A stretch of 64,000 nucleotides of DNA. It comes from Muribaculum sp. Its GTDB lineage: Bacteria; Bacteroidota; Bacteroidia; Bacteroidales; Muribaculaceae. The stretch lies in the NCBI GenBank assembly GCA_009775095.1, contig VSOZ01000002.1, forward strand, positions 1 through 64,000. The letters run 5' to 3'. Below, one piece after another: positions 50,449-59,514 of the stretch (position 1 is the stretch's first letter; each line of letters starts with the position of its first letter). The notes beneath the pieces were generated by a model. That model had not been told where the DNA came from, did not search any database, and saw nothing but the letters and a program-made list of their open reading frames with translations. A program made the position numbers and the translations under genes.

Positions 50449-52350
50449 TTATTCGCGCATGTCCATCGAGGGATCATCATGCATAAACGCGCGGGGCTTC
50501 GGCAAAATGCGCTTTCCGCGATTGAACTTCTGATTGTCGGGCAGAGTGGACGCATCGCGTCCGGCACCCGCCTTCATCATGGTCTTCAGCTCGGGCAAGT
50601 GATAGCGATATATGTCGCGCGGCGAGGCGTCGTACTTCCTGCACAATGCGGCAGCCATGCCCACAACCTCGCCCATCATGCCGCCTGTGCGCATAAGCCT
50701 CACAGTACCCAAAGCCACATGAGTACAACTTATATCGCGCCCGGCCATAAAAAGGTTGTCGACATTGCGTGAATACAGACAGCGGTAGGGCACTGCATAG
50801 GGATGTATGAACCGATGGTTGGTCGCGGCCTTGAACTCCCTACCCGGAAAACGGCTACTGTTGATCGAGTCGGGGAAGTGCAGGTCAAAGCTCCATGAGG
50901 TCGTGAACGAAGCATCTTCATGAGCGACATTCTTGTCTATGTCATCCTGCTTCAGAATATAATCGCCGAGCAGACGGCGCGACTCACGCTTGCCGGCTAT
51001 ATAGGCCATCCAGCCGAGGCTGCGGTTGCGAAACTTCGTGTTGTCTTTCATATGATTTTTGAGCCAGCTCCAGTTTGAAAAGACGACAAGCATGCCATAA
51101 TCGCGTATGCGTTCGGCTTGTGTTATCTGATTGAGGTTCATGCCTGTCTCCCAAGTCCATTCTCCCATATCGACAGGCTCGCAGGTGTTGTCGTCAAATG
51201 TCATTCCGTAGTTGAACTCCGGAAACTTCACCGGCTTATCGCCCTCTTCACTGTACCATTGTATCGACACGCCCATTACAAGACTGTCGGGCTGTTCGGG
51301 AGCGAAAGACTCGCCGTACTCGGCTCGTCCTTCACGCCCCATAAGGTAGTCGGCTCCGGCAAGATATCCGACAGTGCCGTCGCCGGTACAGTCGCAGAAC
51401 AACGGCGCTTCAAGTATTATTTCGCTATTGTCTTCTATATTTCTTATGGTGATGTCACTTATCGTATTGTCACGGTTCCTGACTGCCGTGGCACGATATC
51501 CGGGATACAGTGTGACGAGAGGCTCTGCCGTTATAAAGGAGTCCTTCTTTTCATCCTCATAATAATAAGCCGGTTTGGCATTTCCGCTGCGTGAATGGCC
51601 AAACTCGCGTATCATGCGGCCCAGCCCCTTGTTAGGGCCGAGTTCAATGCGTGCGCCAAGATGCACTCTGACTTCAGAGCTGTTGTTGCCGCCAAGCACC
51701 GGACGGTCATTGACCAGAGCCACGCGCGAGCCGTTGCGTGCGGCAGCCGCGGCGGCACACATTCCGGCTATTCCGCCTCCCACAACCACGAAGTCATAAC
51801 GGGCTACCGTAGGCTCCGCAGCATCAAGGCCGAGCTCATGACGGCGCTTTGAGGCAAGCTGCTCCATATTGTCGGGCAATGAGGGGTTGTCGTCTGTTGT
51901 AAGATATATTACGTCGCATCGACCGTTGAAACCGGTAAGATCATGCAGAGCCAACTTAGTGTCGCCCTCCGGCAACTTAACGGAGCCGGCGTACTGCCAT
52001 CCCCATGCGGATCCGTCGGAGCCAAGCGTTTTGGCAAGTTTGTTGCGTCCTACTTTTATATTGAATTTTCCCGGACCCTCGCCATCATGCCACGGAGCCG
52101 TCCAGTTATAGGTGCGTACATATACATTATAGCGCCCTGCTTCAGGTATTGATATGGTAGTCTCGGCGTCGGCAACCGGGGAGCCAAGTCCATGAGCCAT
52201 CAGATAAGATGACCCCATAAGGTCGATAAACTGCTGATCAACGACCCAGCCCCCCTTGTTATCAAACGACTCGGCCTCTACCCACAATTCGGCTGCCGAA
52301 AGCATGGCAACCGCCGTTGCAACAATGCAACAAGACAAAAATCTCTTCAC
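50449..52350 (-). CDS. Secreted FAD-dependent oxidoreductase with N-terminal carbohydrate-binding-like domain
   Basis: A 633-residue protein with a signal peptide (about 1-19). Residues ~20-165 form a beta-sandwich module (ELWVEAESFDNKGGW, AGRYNVYVRTYNW) like carbohydrate-binding domains. The remainder is an FAD_oxidored fold with the dinucleotide motif DFVVVGGGIAGMCAAAAAARNG (starting near residue 185), CDCTGDGTVGYLAGA and a C-terminal GRDISCTHVALGTVRLMRTGG. It likely oxidises a sugar or related substrate in the periplasm; the substrate is unknown. Convergent with xerD. Confidence 0.85.
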   Translation of the reverse strand: MKRFLSCCIVATAVAMLSAAELWVEAESFDNKGGWVVDQQFIDLMGSSYLMAHGLGSPVADAETTISIPEAGRYNVYVRTYNWTAPWHDGEGPGKFNIKVGRNKLAKTLGSDGSAWGWQYAGSVKLPEGDTKLALHDLTGFNGRCDVIYLTTDDNPSLPDNMEQLASKRRHELGLDAAEPTVARYDFVVVGGGIAGMCAAAAAARNGSRVALVNDRPVLGGNNSSEVRVHLGARIELGPNKGLGRMIREFGHSRSGNAKPAYYYEDEKKDSFITAEPLVTLYPGYRATAVRNRDNTISDITIRNIEDNSEIILEAPLFCDCTGDGTVGYLAGADYLMGREGRAEYGESFAPEQPDSLVMGVSIQWYSEEGDKPVKFPEFNYGMTFDDNTCEPVDMGEWTWETGMNLNQITQAERIRDYGMLVVFSNWSWLKNHMKDNTKFRNRSLGWMAYIAGKRESRRLLGDYILKQDDIDKNVAHEDASFTTSWSFDLHFPDSINSSRFPGREFKAATNHRFIHPYAVPYRCLYSRNVDNLFMAGRDISCTHVALGTVRLMRTGGMMGEVVGMAAALCRKYDASPRDIYRYHLPELKTMMKAGAGRDASTLPDNQKFNRGKRILPKPRAFMHDDPSMDMRE

Positions 52351-52391
52351 GGTAATAAAATTTTGATATAGATTTATTTATTATCAAGGCA

Positions 52392-52471
52392 CAAATATAA
52401 TATTATTTTTCCAGCTGACAAACAGCAACTTAAAAATACATTGTAGATGTCATTTTTTTTCTATATCTTTG
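52392..52471. promoter_or_regulatory. Divergent promoters: FAD oxidoreductase (minus) and adenosyltransferase (plus)
   Basis: Minus strand: TTTG (52419-52422), 19 bases, TATATTTG (52392-52399). Plus strand: TTG (52441-52443), 20 bases, TATCTTTG (52464-52471). Both match the Bacteroidetes consensus in full. Confidence 0.75.
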
Positions 52472-52499
52472 TCGCCCATTTACTAAACCGATCAGTATT

Positions 52500-53063
52500 A
52501 TGACAAAAAGTAAAGTTTACACTTGTACGGGCGATACAGGCGCCACTTCACTCGTGGGCGGCGTTCGCGTAAAGAAAACCGATATCCGCATCGAAGCTTA
52601 CGGCTCGGTCGATGAACTCAATGCCAATATAGGCGTTCTCGTGGCTATTCCCAATCTGCAGCCTGAATACGTTGACCTTCTGCGCCGCATCCAGAACAAA
52701 CTTTTCAATATAGGTTCTTATCTCGCCACCCCCAATCCCACCAACGCCATCACTGAATGCCGCGGTCTTTCGCACGATGACATAGAGCGCCTCGAGCACT
52801 ACATTGACATAATGGATGCAGAGCTGCCGCGTCTTAATACGTTTGTGCTCCCCGGCGGTACCCACCGTTCGGCCGTAGCCCATGTATGCCGTACAATGTG
52901 CCGCCGCTGCGAACGCCGCATCGTAGCCCTCGCCGACACTACCTATGTCGACCCCAACGTGCTCAAGTTTGTCAACCGTCTCAGCGACTTCCTGTTTGTT
53001 TTTGCACGTTTTAACAATGTCGCTAATCAGTTTGATGAAATATTGTGGGATAAAGATTGTTAA
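52500..53063 (+). CDS. Cob(I)alamin adenosyltransferase (PduO type)
   Basis: A 187-residue enzyme that transfers the adenosyl group of ATP to cob(I)alamin to make coenzyme B12. The N-terminal YTCTGDTGATSLVGGVRVKK binds ATP, YGSVDELNANIG and the later RTMCRRCERR motif complete the PduO-type active site. Its leader is about 24 bases. It is followed by a DUF2795 gene, probably in the same transcript. Confidence 0.94.
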   Translation: MTKSKVYTCTGDTGATSLVGGVRVKKTDIRIEAYGSVDELNANIGVLVAIPNLQPEYVDLLRRIQNKLFNIGSYLATPNPTNAITECRGLSHDDIERLEHYIDIMDAELPRLNTFVLPGGTHRSAVAHVCRTMCRRCERRIVALADTTYVDPNVLKFVNRLSDFLFVFARFNNVANQFDEILWDKDC

Positions 53064-53107
53064 TTAGAAATCAAAACAATATTATAAACTAAAAACACGC
53101 TCTAATC

Positions 53108-53329
53108 ATGTACTGGACATTGGAATTGGCATCAAAGCTCGAGGATGCACCTTGGCCCGCCACTAAAGAAGAACTCATCGACTACGCGATGCGTTCGGGC
53201 GCACCGCTTGAAGTAATCGAAAACCTTCAGGAAATGGAGGACGAAGGCGAAACCTACGAATGTATGGAGGACATCTGGCCCGACTACCCCAGCAAAGAAG
53301 ACTTCTTCTTCAACGAGGAGGAGTATTAA
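53108..53329 (+). CDS. DUF2795-family small acidic protein
   Basis: A 73-residue protein with WPATKEELIDYAMRSGAPLEVIENL, the DUF2795 helical core, and a very acidic tail. The family is common next to adenosyltransferase and ribosomal genes in Bacteroidetes; function is unknown. It starts 44 bases after the adenosyltransferase stop and is followed by a strong terminator. Confidence 0.85.
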   Translation: MYWTLELASKLEDAPWPATKEELIDYAMRSGAPLEVIENLQEMEDEGETYECMEDIWPDYPSKEDFFFNEEEY

Positions 53330-53357
53330 GTATTGAAAATTCGTTTAAATAACTTAA

Positions 53358-53406
53358 ACCAGCCATACAAACTAAAATAATTTGTTTGTATGGCTGGTGT
53401 TTTATA
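53358..53406 (+). terminator. Intrinsic terminator after the DUF2795 gene
   Basis: A perfect 15-bp stem (53358-53372/53384-53398) with an 11-base loop and a following GTTTTATAT tract. It insulates the upstream operon from the RNA/AIPR locus. Confidence 0.85.
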
Positions 53407-53460
53407 TCCTCTGATGGCAAAATATGTTACGAACAGCCATTATTAAACATATAATATTTC

Positions 53461-53491
53461 TTGCAAAAGAAATAAATTGTCACTATTTTTG
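53461..53491 (+). promoter_or_regulatory. Promoter of the three-hairpin RNA
   Basis: TTG (53461-53463), exactly 20 bases, then TATTTTTG (53484-53491). Transcription should start at about 53494-53496, the first base pairs of hairpin 1. Confidence 0.75.
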
Positions 53492-53493
53492 CA

Positions 53494-53642
53494 CTATCAT
53501 TGGATAATGATAGGCGAGTGGATGCTTGCTTATGCGATTGGATAATCGCACGGTCTCTACACCAGGATTGGAGTTAGAATAATAGGATACATTCTTTCTT
53601 GATCTAATGTAGTTGGCTGTATTTTTAATAACAGCTTTTTTT
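53494..53642 (+). ncRNA. Structured RNA with three tandem GGA-loop hairpins and an intrinsic terminator
   Basis: Three hairpins follow each other almost without spacers: CTATCAT-TGGATA-ATGATAG (53494-53513), GCGAG-TGGATG-CTTGC (53514-53529) and TGCGAT-TGGATA-ATCGCA (53533-53550). The stems differ but the six-base loops are the same. A weaker element CCA-GGAT-TGG (53562-53571) may be a fourth. A terminator hairpin (GCTGT/ACAGC, 53616-53620/53631-53635) with seven T ends the unit 20 bases before the next ATG. ATAGGATAC (53582-53590) can also pair with GTATCCTAT (53643-53651) around the terminator. It could be a free RNA or an attenuating leader. I recognise no Rfam family. Confidence 0.65.
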
Positions 53643-53662
53643 GTATCCTATAAATTTACAAA

Positions 53663-54994
53663 ATGGAAAAGAATGCCATTATTTTAAAACTTGAGCATAG
53701 TAGTGAGGCTCAAGTTTCACGAGAATCGGTAAAGATACGTAAGATAGTTTCCAGTATTTCTCCTGCCACATTAATTCGCTTGGTAAAGGAGGCTGACAAT
53801 CAAATTAATCCTCGTACAGCTACTGCAAATCCGATTACTAAGGCCATATATGAGACCCTTGACACCTCTCCAGAATTATTTTGGTTTAAAACAAAAGGGA
53901 TTCTACTTGCGACTGAGAATTGCGAGCGACTTGAACGAAATCGTGTTAGAGTAACTTTCAACAATCCCATTTACGAAGGCATTATGGACGGTGGCCACAA
54001 CACTTTCGCTGTTGCGAGGTTTATTGTAGACAAACTATTTGGCAAGACATTTAAGACATGGAAAGAATGTAAAGATTTCTGGAATACTAATTATGATGAG
54101 ATTGTAGACAAATTTAAGGAAAGAGAGAATGAGTCCGGTTTCCGTTTCAGCATTCCTGTTGAAATTGTGTTTCCAGCTGACAGTGAAGAAGCCAAAGAAG
54201 AATATTATATTAGTATAGCCGAGATATGTTCTGCTCGTAATAATAATATACAACTTCGTGAGACTGCAAAAGGCAATCAAGTCGGTTGTTATGACTATCT
54301 AAAAGAACGTCTGAAAAACTATGATATAATCTGGAAAACAGGAGAGAAAGGAATAATCAAATCGGAAGATGTTATTGCAATGGCTTGCATTCCGCTTTAT
54401 TTCCTTCAAGAAGCGAATCTTCTCCCTAAAGGGATAAAGAAATTCAACCGCGTTAATCTTTATTCCTCTAAAACACAATGCGTATCATTCTTCAATGAGG
54501 TTATTTCAAATGAGACCTTTTCTAATCAAGAACACGGGAAGTACATTATAACAAGCTCTTTGCTTAAGTCCGCTTTGGATATGACTGAAGCAATAATGAA
54601 ATATTTTGATATATTGTATGTGTCATTCCCAGATGTGTATAATAAGAACCAAGGCAGTTTTGGAAGGATTTCATGCGTTAAGAACGATGAAAAGGCTAAG
54701 AGTTTACCTCTTTTCCACACCATAGCTACGCCTATCCCTTACATTTATCCTGATGGATTTATATATCCACTTATAGGTGGAATTGTATCTTTGATTGAGT
54801 ATGATGAACAAACAGATACACTCAAATGGAAACTAAATCCCACGTCTGATAAATTCAATCCAAAAGACATCCCATTGGTCAAATACCTTGGATGGCTTAG
54901 AAAGGATCTTGATCCTCAGCATAACGGAAAGAATCAATTAATGTACCTTGAGGCGGAAGAGGCCTATGAGGCCTATTTAAAGAAACATAGATAA
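53663..54994 (+). CDS. AIPR/DGQHR-like protein, probable phage-defence effector
   Basis: A 443-residue cytoplasmic protein. FWFKTKGILLATE followed by FNNPIYEGIMDGGHNTFAVARF resembles the core of AIPR (abortive infection phage resistance) and DGQHR/DndB-like proteins, in which a GI strand is followed by a (N/D)GGQT or DGQHR loop; here the loop is DGGHNT. The region ARNNNIQLRETAKGN also fits AIPR proteins. No membrane segment is present. The gene is AT-richer than the core genes around it. It lies directly downstream of a hairpin RNA with a terminator. Biochemical activity is unknown, and assignment by motif alone is tentative. Confidence 0.55.
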   Translation: MEKNAIILKLEHSSEAQVSRESVKIRKIVSSISPATLIRLVKEADNQINPRTATANPITKAIYETLDTSPELFWFKTKGILLATENCERLERNRVRVTFNNPIYEGIMDGGHNTFAVARFIVDKLFGKTFKTWKECKDFWNTNYDEIVDKFKERENESGFRFSIPVEIVFPADSEEAKEEYYISIAEICSARNNNIQLRETAKGNQVGCYDYLKERLKNYDIIWKTGEKGIIKSEDVIAMACIPLYFLQEANLLPKGIKKFNRVNLYSSKTQCVSFFNEVISNETFSNQEHGKYIITSSLLKSALDMTEAIMKYFDILYVSFPDVYNKNQGSFGRISCVKNDEKAKSLPLFHTIATPIPYIYPDGFIYPLIGGIVSLIEYDEQTDTLKWKLNPTSDKFNPKDIPLVKYLGWLRKDLDPQHNGKNQLMYLEAEEAYEAYLKKHR

Positions 54995-55087
54995 ATCGGA
55001 GTCCCTTTGGAGACATCTATTTTCGGAATGACTCCAAAAGGATTTCTTAAACAAAATCTCCATTATAGTATGATTATATATGCCAAT

Positions 55088-55107
55088 ATATCTTTTCAAA
55101 AAGATAT
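55088..55107. other. AT-rich inverted repeat in the gap 54995-55267
   Basis: ATATCTTTT and AAAAGATAT (55088-55096/55099-55107) form a near-palindrome. GGAGTC/GACTCC (about 55007-55012/55038-55043) is another pairing just after the AIPR-like gene, but without a good T tract. Nothing else is recognisable in this gap. Confidence 0.3.
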
Positions 55108-55267
55108 AAAAAATCAAATTATTGAGATTCGACACTTATGAGCGACCCATAATTCTTATGTCAATTATCTTAACAAGAAAAAAATGTTAAATTCACAAGG
55201 CGACTTTGAATAGGTGCTTATTCACAATCTGTTATGGCTCGACACCGTTAACAAAGATAACAAGAAA

Positions 55268-56933
55268 ATGACCGAAAAAGAATTACAAACATATCTTCAG
55301 AAGCGTTTCCCCTGCGAAAACGAGGCTTGTGACTGGAAGGAGTTCAAAAGTCTAAAGAACTGTTTTAACGGCAAGGAGGGGGATGACGTCATATCTTATG
55401 TGGCGGCTATATCAAGCATGAACGGCGGACACCTCGTAATAGGCGTCAAGGATCATAGCCTGGATATTGTCGGGACAGATACGTATAACTATGACCGCCA
55501 GGCTGCCACCATGAGATTGGTACGTGAATGTTCAAATCTTCCGGCAGAAGGATTAAAGATTGAAGAGTTTTTAACGTCCGATACCGACAAGAAGGTCTGG
55601 GTAATAAATATACCCAAACACATGCCTCGGCTTCCGGTTTATGCACATAAGAAATTATGGCAACGGATAGAGGATAGTCTTGTAGAAATGACTCCATCAC
55701 GGCGAGAGAAGATTCTTACGGAACCTTTGATAATAGACGACTGGTCTGCGCAGATAATTCCTGAAGCCACGATAGATGACCTTGATCCCAAAGCTATTGC
55801 TTTGGCACGTGAAAAATATAAAGAACTTTTCAATGGTGCCAGAGACGCCGAGATAGATGGTTGGACTGATGAGGTGTTTCTGAATAAAGCAAAGTTGACG
55901 CGGAAATCCGCTATAACACGGACTACGATTATCCTGCTTGGCAAATCGGAAAGCGACCACTTCCTGAATCCGTCAATCTGTAAAATCCGTTGGTTTTTGC
56001 GTGACGAATCTGATAGCAATAAAGATTTCAGGGTCTTTACAATTCCGATGATTCTTGCCATCGACGAGATTGGCTCATTAATCAGAAACACCACTTATAC
56101 ATATACTATTTCGGGATCAATGTTCCCTGAATCGATGTCTCGTTATGACGCATTTACATTACGAGAGCCCCCTGAATAACGCGATAGCTCATCAGGACTA
56201 CTCAAAAGGCTGCCATATCGATGTGGTGGAGTATGAAGATGAAGAACTCTGCTTCAAAAACGCCGGTCAGTTTATTCCGGAATCCATCGAGGCTGTTGTT
56301 ACGAATGACTTTCCGGAATCCCATTACAGGAATCCTGCTCTCGTCGAGGCCATGCGCAATGTGAAGATGGTTGAGACAGAAGGTGGTGGAATCAAGAAGC
56401 TGTTTGTGCAGCAACGTAAACGATTCTTCCCGATGCCGAATTATGATATACAGGATAGCCATGTGGTCTGTACGATTGAAGGCAGAGTATTGGACGAGAA
56501 TTTTGCCAATATACTTGTTTCCAATGCTTCCCTTTCGTTGTCAGATATAATGTTGCTTGATTCAGTGCAGAAAGGAAGAACGATTTCACATGAAGCAGCT
56601 ACATATCTTCGTAAGAAAGGATATGTTGAAGGGCGATATCCCAACGTATATCTTTCCTCGAAGGTTGTTGCACCGACAAAGCATGTAGGACTAAAGGCAT
56701 CGTATATTAAGAACCGAAGTTTTGATGACAATTACTTTAAGAAGTTGATCTTAGACTATATTAAGGTGTATAGCAAGGCGGAGAGAGCTGACTTATTTAC
56801 TCTAATAGGAAAAATGCTTCCGGAGTATATGAATGAGCGTCAGCGTTACGACAAGCTCACCAACCTGCTATCATCTCTAAAACGCAAGAATCTGCTGAAG
56901 TATGACGGTCGATTCTGGCTTCTTGTAAAGTAG
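55268..56933 (+). pseudogene. AlbA_2/Schlafen-type ATP-binding protein, split by a frameshift
   Basis: The first part (from ATG 55268) carries an AlbA_2 domain (WKEFKSLKN, SYVAAISSMNGGHLVIGVKD). It stops at 56179 straight after LREPPE. The next frame continues with PLNNAIAHQDYSKG, the expected continuation of the family motif 'LREal.NAi.HqDY', and runs to 56933 through GGGIKKLF and a C-terminal winged-helix-like region. Reading four C instead of five at 56168-56172 restores one frame of roughly 550 residues. Proteins of this type are putative transcriptional regulators or nucleases, often in defence or mobile regions. It may be a real inactivation or a base-call error. Confidence 0.8.
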
Positions 56934-57444
56934 TGCATATAACAAAAGAAACTACTAGAATTAACAAGACTCTAACAACAACATATTATAAAACAGTAAA
57001 TTATATTATGCTATTATTAACAAGACAACATAAGATTCACAAGCATTGAATTAGTGGATTAGAAGCATATTGTTCGTTAATATATGTTATAAAATTGTCT
57101 GTAATATAATTCTAAACTACGTTAATAGACACATACTTAGACATTTAGATAAAAGTACTTATCGGATATAAATAAATCCTCCCAACAAGGAGGTGTGCCA
57201 GCCTAAAATCCTCCAAAGGAAGATATATATCGTGAATCTGGAAAGTATCTTTGCAAAGCAAAGCGGCAAGCCGATTGTTTGGCCAAATGTTGTGCCAATC
57301 GCATTAGATAACCTCAGATAGCGATATTTGTTTTGCCAATGATTGTCTATACAGAAATAGAACATTGATAATCAACCCAATTTGTGCTTTTCAACGAGGA
57401 GGAATATTGAGGCATAGAACATCTCGTAATAATCTATTAAAAAA
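56934..57444. other. AT-rich non-coding stretch
   Basis: About 510 bases without a convincing gene. It contains a CCTCC/GGAGG hairpin near 57178-57193, a lone -7-like TATCTTTG (57246-57253) without a -33 box, possible pairing around GATTG/CAATC (about 57276-57300), and a purine-rich GAGGAGGAAT (about 57399) upstream of the next gene. No firm feature can be called. Confidence 0.35.
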
Positions 57445-58407
57445 ATGAAGCACGGCAACACAATCATAACTACGGATGACAGACAGCAAGTGTCTGCACA
57501 AACGCCCGTGATTGTATCGGCGAGCCGCGCCATGGATATCCCGGCGTTTTATGCATCGTGGTTCTTTGACAGGCTTCAGAAGGGATATGTGTGTTGGCGC
57601 AATCCTTTTTCAGGGTGCGACAGTTTTGTTTCTTTCGCTAATACGCGGTTCATAGTATTTTGGTCGAAAAATCCGGCTCCGCTGATTCCTTATCTACCGA
57701 TTTTGCGAGACAAGGGTATAGGATGTTACATCCAATTTACTCTTAACGATTATGAAGCAGAAGGGCTCGAACCCGGAGTGCCGGCACTTGCCGATAGAAT
57801 CGAAACATTCAAACGATTGGTTGATATTCTTGGCAGCGGTTCAGTTGCATGGCGGTTTGACCCGCTGATACTGACCGATAAAATCGACATTGACACACTT
57901 ATAACAAAAATCACTCACATAGGAGATGAGCTGAAAGGTTATACTGAAAAACTTGTGTTCAGTTTTGCTGATATTGCCCGATATAAAAAAGTCGGGCGGA
58001 ACCTATCGCAAGCAGGAGTCTGTTATCGCGAATGGGACGAGGCATCAATGCATGAATTTGCTGCAAAACTTTCAGAAATAAACAGGAAGAGGTGGGGGTA
58101 CACTCTTGCCACATGCGCCGAAACCATAGACCTGTCGGAATACGGTATTGAGCACAATCGCTGCATTGACCCTGCCCTCATAGCACTCCTTTCGCCCGAC
58201 GATGCGACGCTTCAAAACTTTCTATATGGCGCCAAATCCGATTCCGGCCAGCGCAAAGCCTGTGGCTGCATCCTGTCAAAAGACATCGGCGCCTACAACA
58301 CCTGTCCCCACGGCTGTCTCTATTGCTATGCCAACACCACCCCATCTTCAGCCACAGCAAACTACCGCATCCACCGCAGCAAGCCTTTTTCGGATTCAAT
58401 ATTATAA
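57445..58407 (+). CDS. DUF1848-family protein with Cys cluster
   Basis: A 320-residue protein. The N-terminus PVIVSASRAMDIPAFYASWF and FIVFWSKNPAP are typical of DUF1848. The C-terminus holds a cysteine cluster (KACGCILSKDIGAYNTCPHGCLYCYAN split as CGC and CPHGCLYC) suited to an iron-sulfur centre, so a radical-SAM-like role is often suggested; function is not established. It sits in the accessory island with no obvious operon partner. Confidence 0.85.
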   Translation: MKHGNTIITTDDRQQVSAQTPVIVSASRAMDIPAFYASWFFDRLQKGYVCWRNPFSGCDSFVSFANTRFIVFWSKNPAPLIPYLPILRDKGIGCYIQFTLNDYEAEGLEPGVPALADRIETFKRLVDILGSGSVAWRFDPLILTDKIDIDTLITKITHIGDELKGYTEKLVFSFADIARYKKVGRNLSQAGVCYREWDEASMHEFAAKLSEINRKRWGYTLATCAETIDLSEYGIEHNRCIDPALIALLSPDDATLQNFLYGAKSDSGQRKACGCILSKDIGAYNTCPHGCLYCYANTTPSSATANYRIHRSKPFSDSIL

Positions 58408-58575
58408 ACTTCGAGAGTATGCATTTTACACCTCGGATTCTCAAATCAGCATATACATTTAACGAATTTCTCCAATCGGCTAAAGAACGCCTTTTGCAAT
58501 ACGATTTTATGTTATATTTTGGTTTTGGTGAGAATTTTACGTAGATTTGTTAGTATTAACTATAATGGATGATGT

Positions 58576-59514
58576 ATGTCACAAAAAAGAAGAAAACGCA
58601 TAATCGAAAGTCCGGCACAATTTGATGGTCCAAGGACTGATAAGTCCGGCAACAATCGGGATAACGATGATCCAACGAGGCTTATGCTTATGACGGCTAT
58701 GGCTGAAATTGGAGTCAGCGCGGATGAATATGCCGATTTTCTAAACACCCTTTACAGTATTGACTACGGGAAGATGATAGGTGAGATGCGTAATCGACAC
58801 GCTGCTATCTGCGACTCTGATTCTGAAGAAGAAGATGATGACCTGTTTCAATTTATGCGACGCGGTGGACATGTCGAGGAGGCTAAAGCAATGCCGGACG
58901 CTGAAAAAAAGTCGCTTAGGATTAAAGTGCAGATGAAGGATGTGACGAAGCCTCCTATGTGGCGTGAGGTTGTCATTCCGGCCGATTTCAATTTCACACA
59001 GCTTCATTATGCTATTCAGGCGGTTACAAATCTGGGCGATGCGCATCTGTGGCAGTTTCAGCACTGCGCCTACGATCCTGAATTGCAGATAGGTTTACCG
59101 TACGACAACAATGACGGCTTCGGACTTGACGAGTGGACACATAATGCCAACACGACTCCGGTCACAGGCTTTCTTGCAAAAAAAGGTGACAAACTCGAGT
59201 ATGTCTATGATTTTGGCGATGACTGGATTTTTACGGTCAGTGTGCTTGAGGTCATGGAGCGTGACGGCGACGTGGCTGTCTGCACAAAATGGAAATGTGA
59301 TTTACAGCCGATTGATGACTGTGGAGGTGTTTACTCCTATCTGCGTCTGCGCGAGATAGCGGATTCTCCAAAATCGCTTAACGCCAAACAGAAAAAAGAG
59401 ATAGCTGATTGTTATGGGTTTGATCGTTTTGATGATTTTATGATGTGGCTTGACGAAGCGAATATTGATATAAAGTTTGTCAATGAAGAACTTGCCGACA
59501 TATCTGTTAAATAA
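58576..59514 (+). CDS. Plasmid pRiA4b ORF-3 family protein
   Basis: A 312-residue protein. An N-terminal ~100-residue extension is basic then acidic (SQKRRKRIIES, DSDSEEEDDDL). The pRiA4b ORF-3 domain follows (LRIKVQMKDVTKPPMWREVVIP, LEYVYDFGDDWIFTVSVLE, DDCGGVYSYLRL). The family is found on plasmids, IS elements and chromosomes, with unknown function. It supports an accessory origin for this region. Confidence 0.88.
   Translation: MSQKRRKRIIESPAQFDGPRTDKSGNNRDNDDPTRLMLMTAMAEIGVSADEYADFLNTLYSIDYGKMIGEMRNRHAAICDSDSEEEDDDLFQFMRRGGHVEEAKAMPDAEKKSLRIKVQMKDVTKPPMWREVVIPADFNFTQLHYAIQAVTNLGDAHLWQFQHCAYDPELQIGLPYDNNDGFGLDEWTHNANTTPVTGFLAKKGDKLEYVYDFGDDWIFTVSVLEVMERDGDVAVCTKWKCDLQPIDDCGGVYSYLRLREIADSPKSLNAKQKKEIADCYGFDRFDDFMMWLDEANIDIKFVNEELADISVK

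Noticed and set aside
53494..53550. CsrA/RsmA-sponge RNA
   Set aside because: The GGA loops look similar, but CsrA is not expected in Bacteroidota, and the loop lacks the ANGGA form. I kept only the general idea of a repeated protein-binding loop.
53530..53575. Purine-riboswitch-like TCTCTAC after a hairpin
   Set aside because: The joining sequence is interrupted (TCTCTACACC). The flanking P1 helix and the kissing-loop sequences of purine riboswitches are absent, and the hairpin loop is shared with two neighbours instead.
53494..54994. Retron (msr-msd plus reverse transcriptase)
   Set aside because: The downstream protein has no reverse-transcriptase motifs such as YADD.
56168..56172. Phase-variable poly-C tract
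   Set aside because: A five-base run is too short to be a convincing contingency locus. It is reported as a simple frameshift instead.
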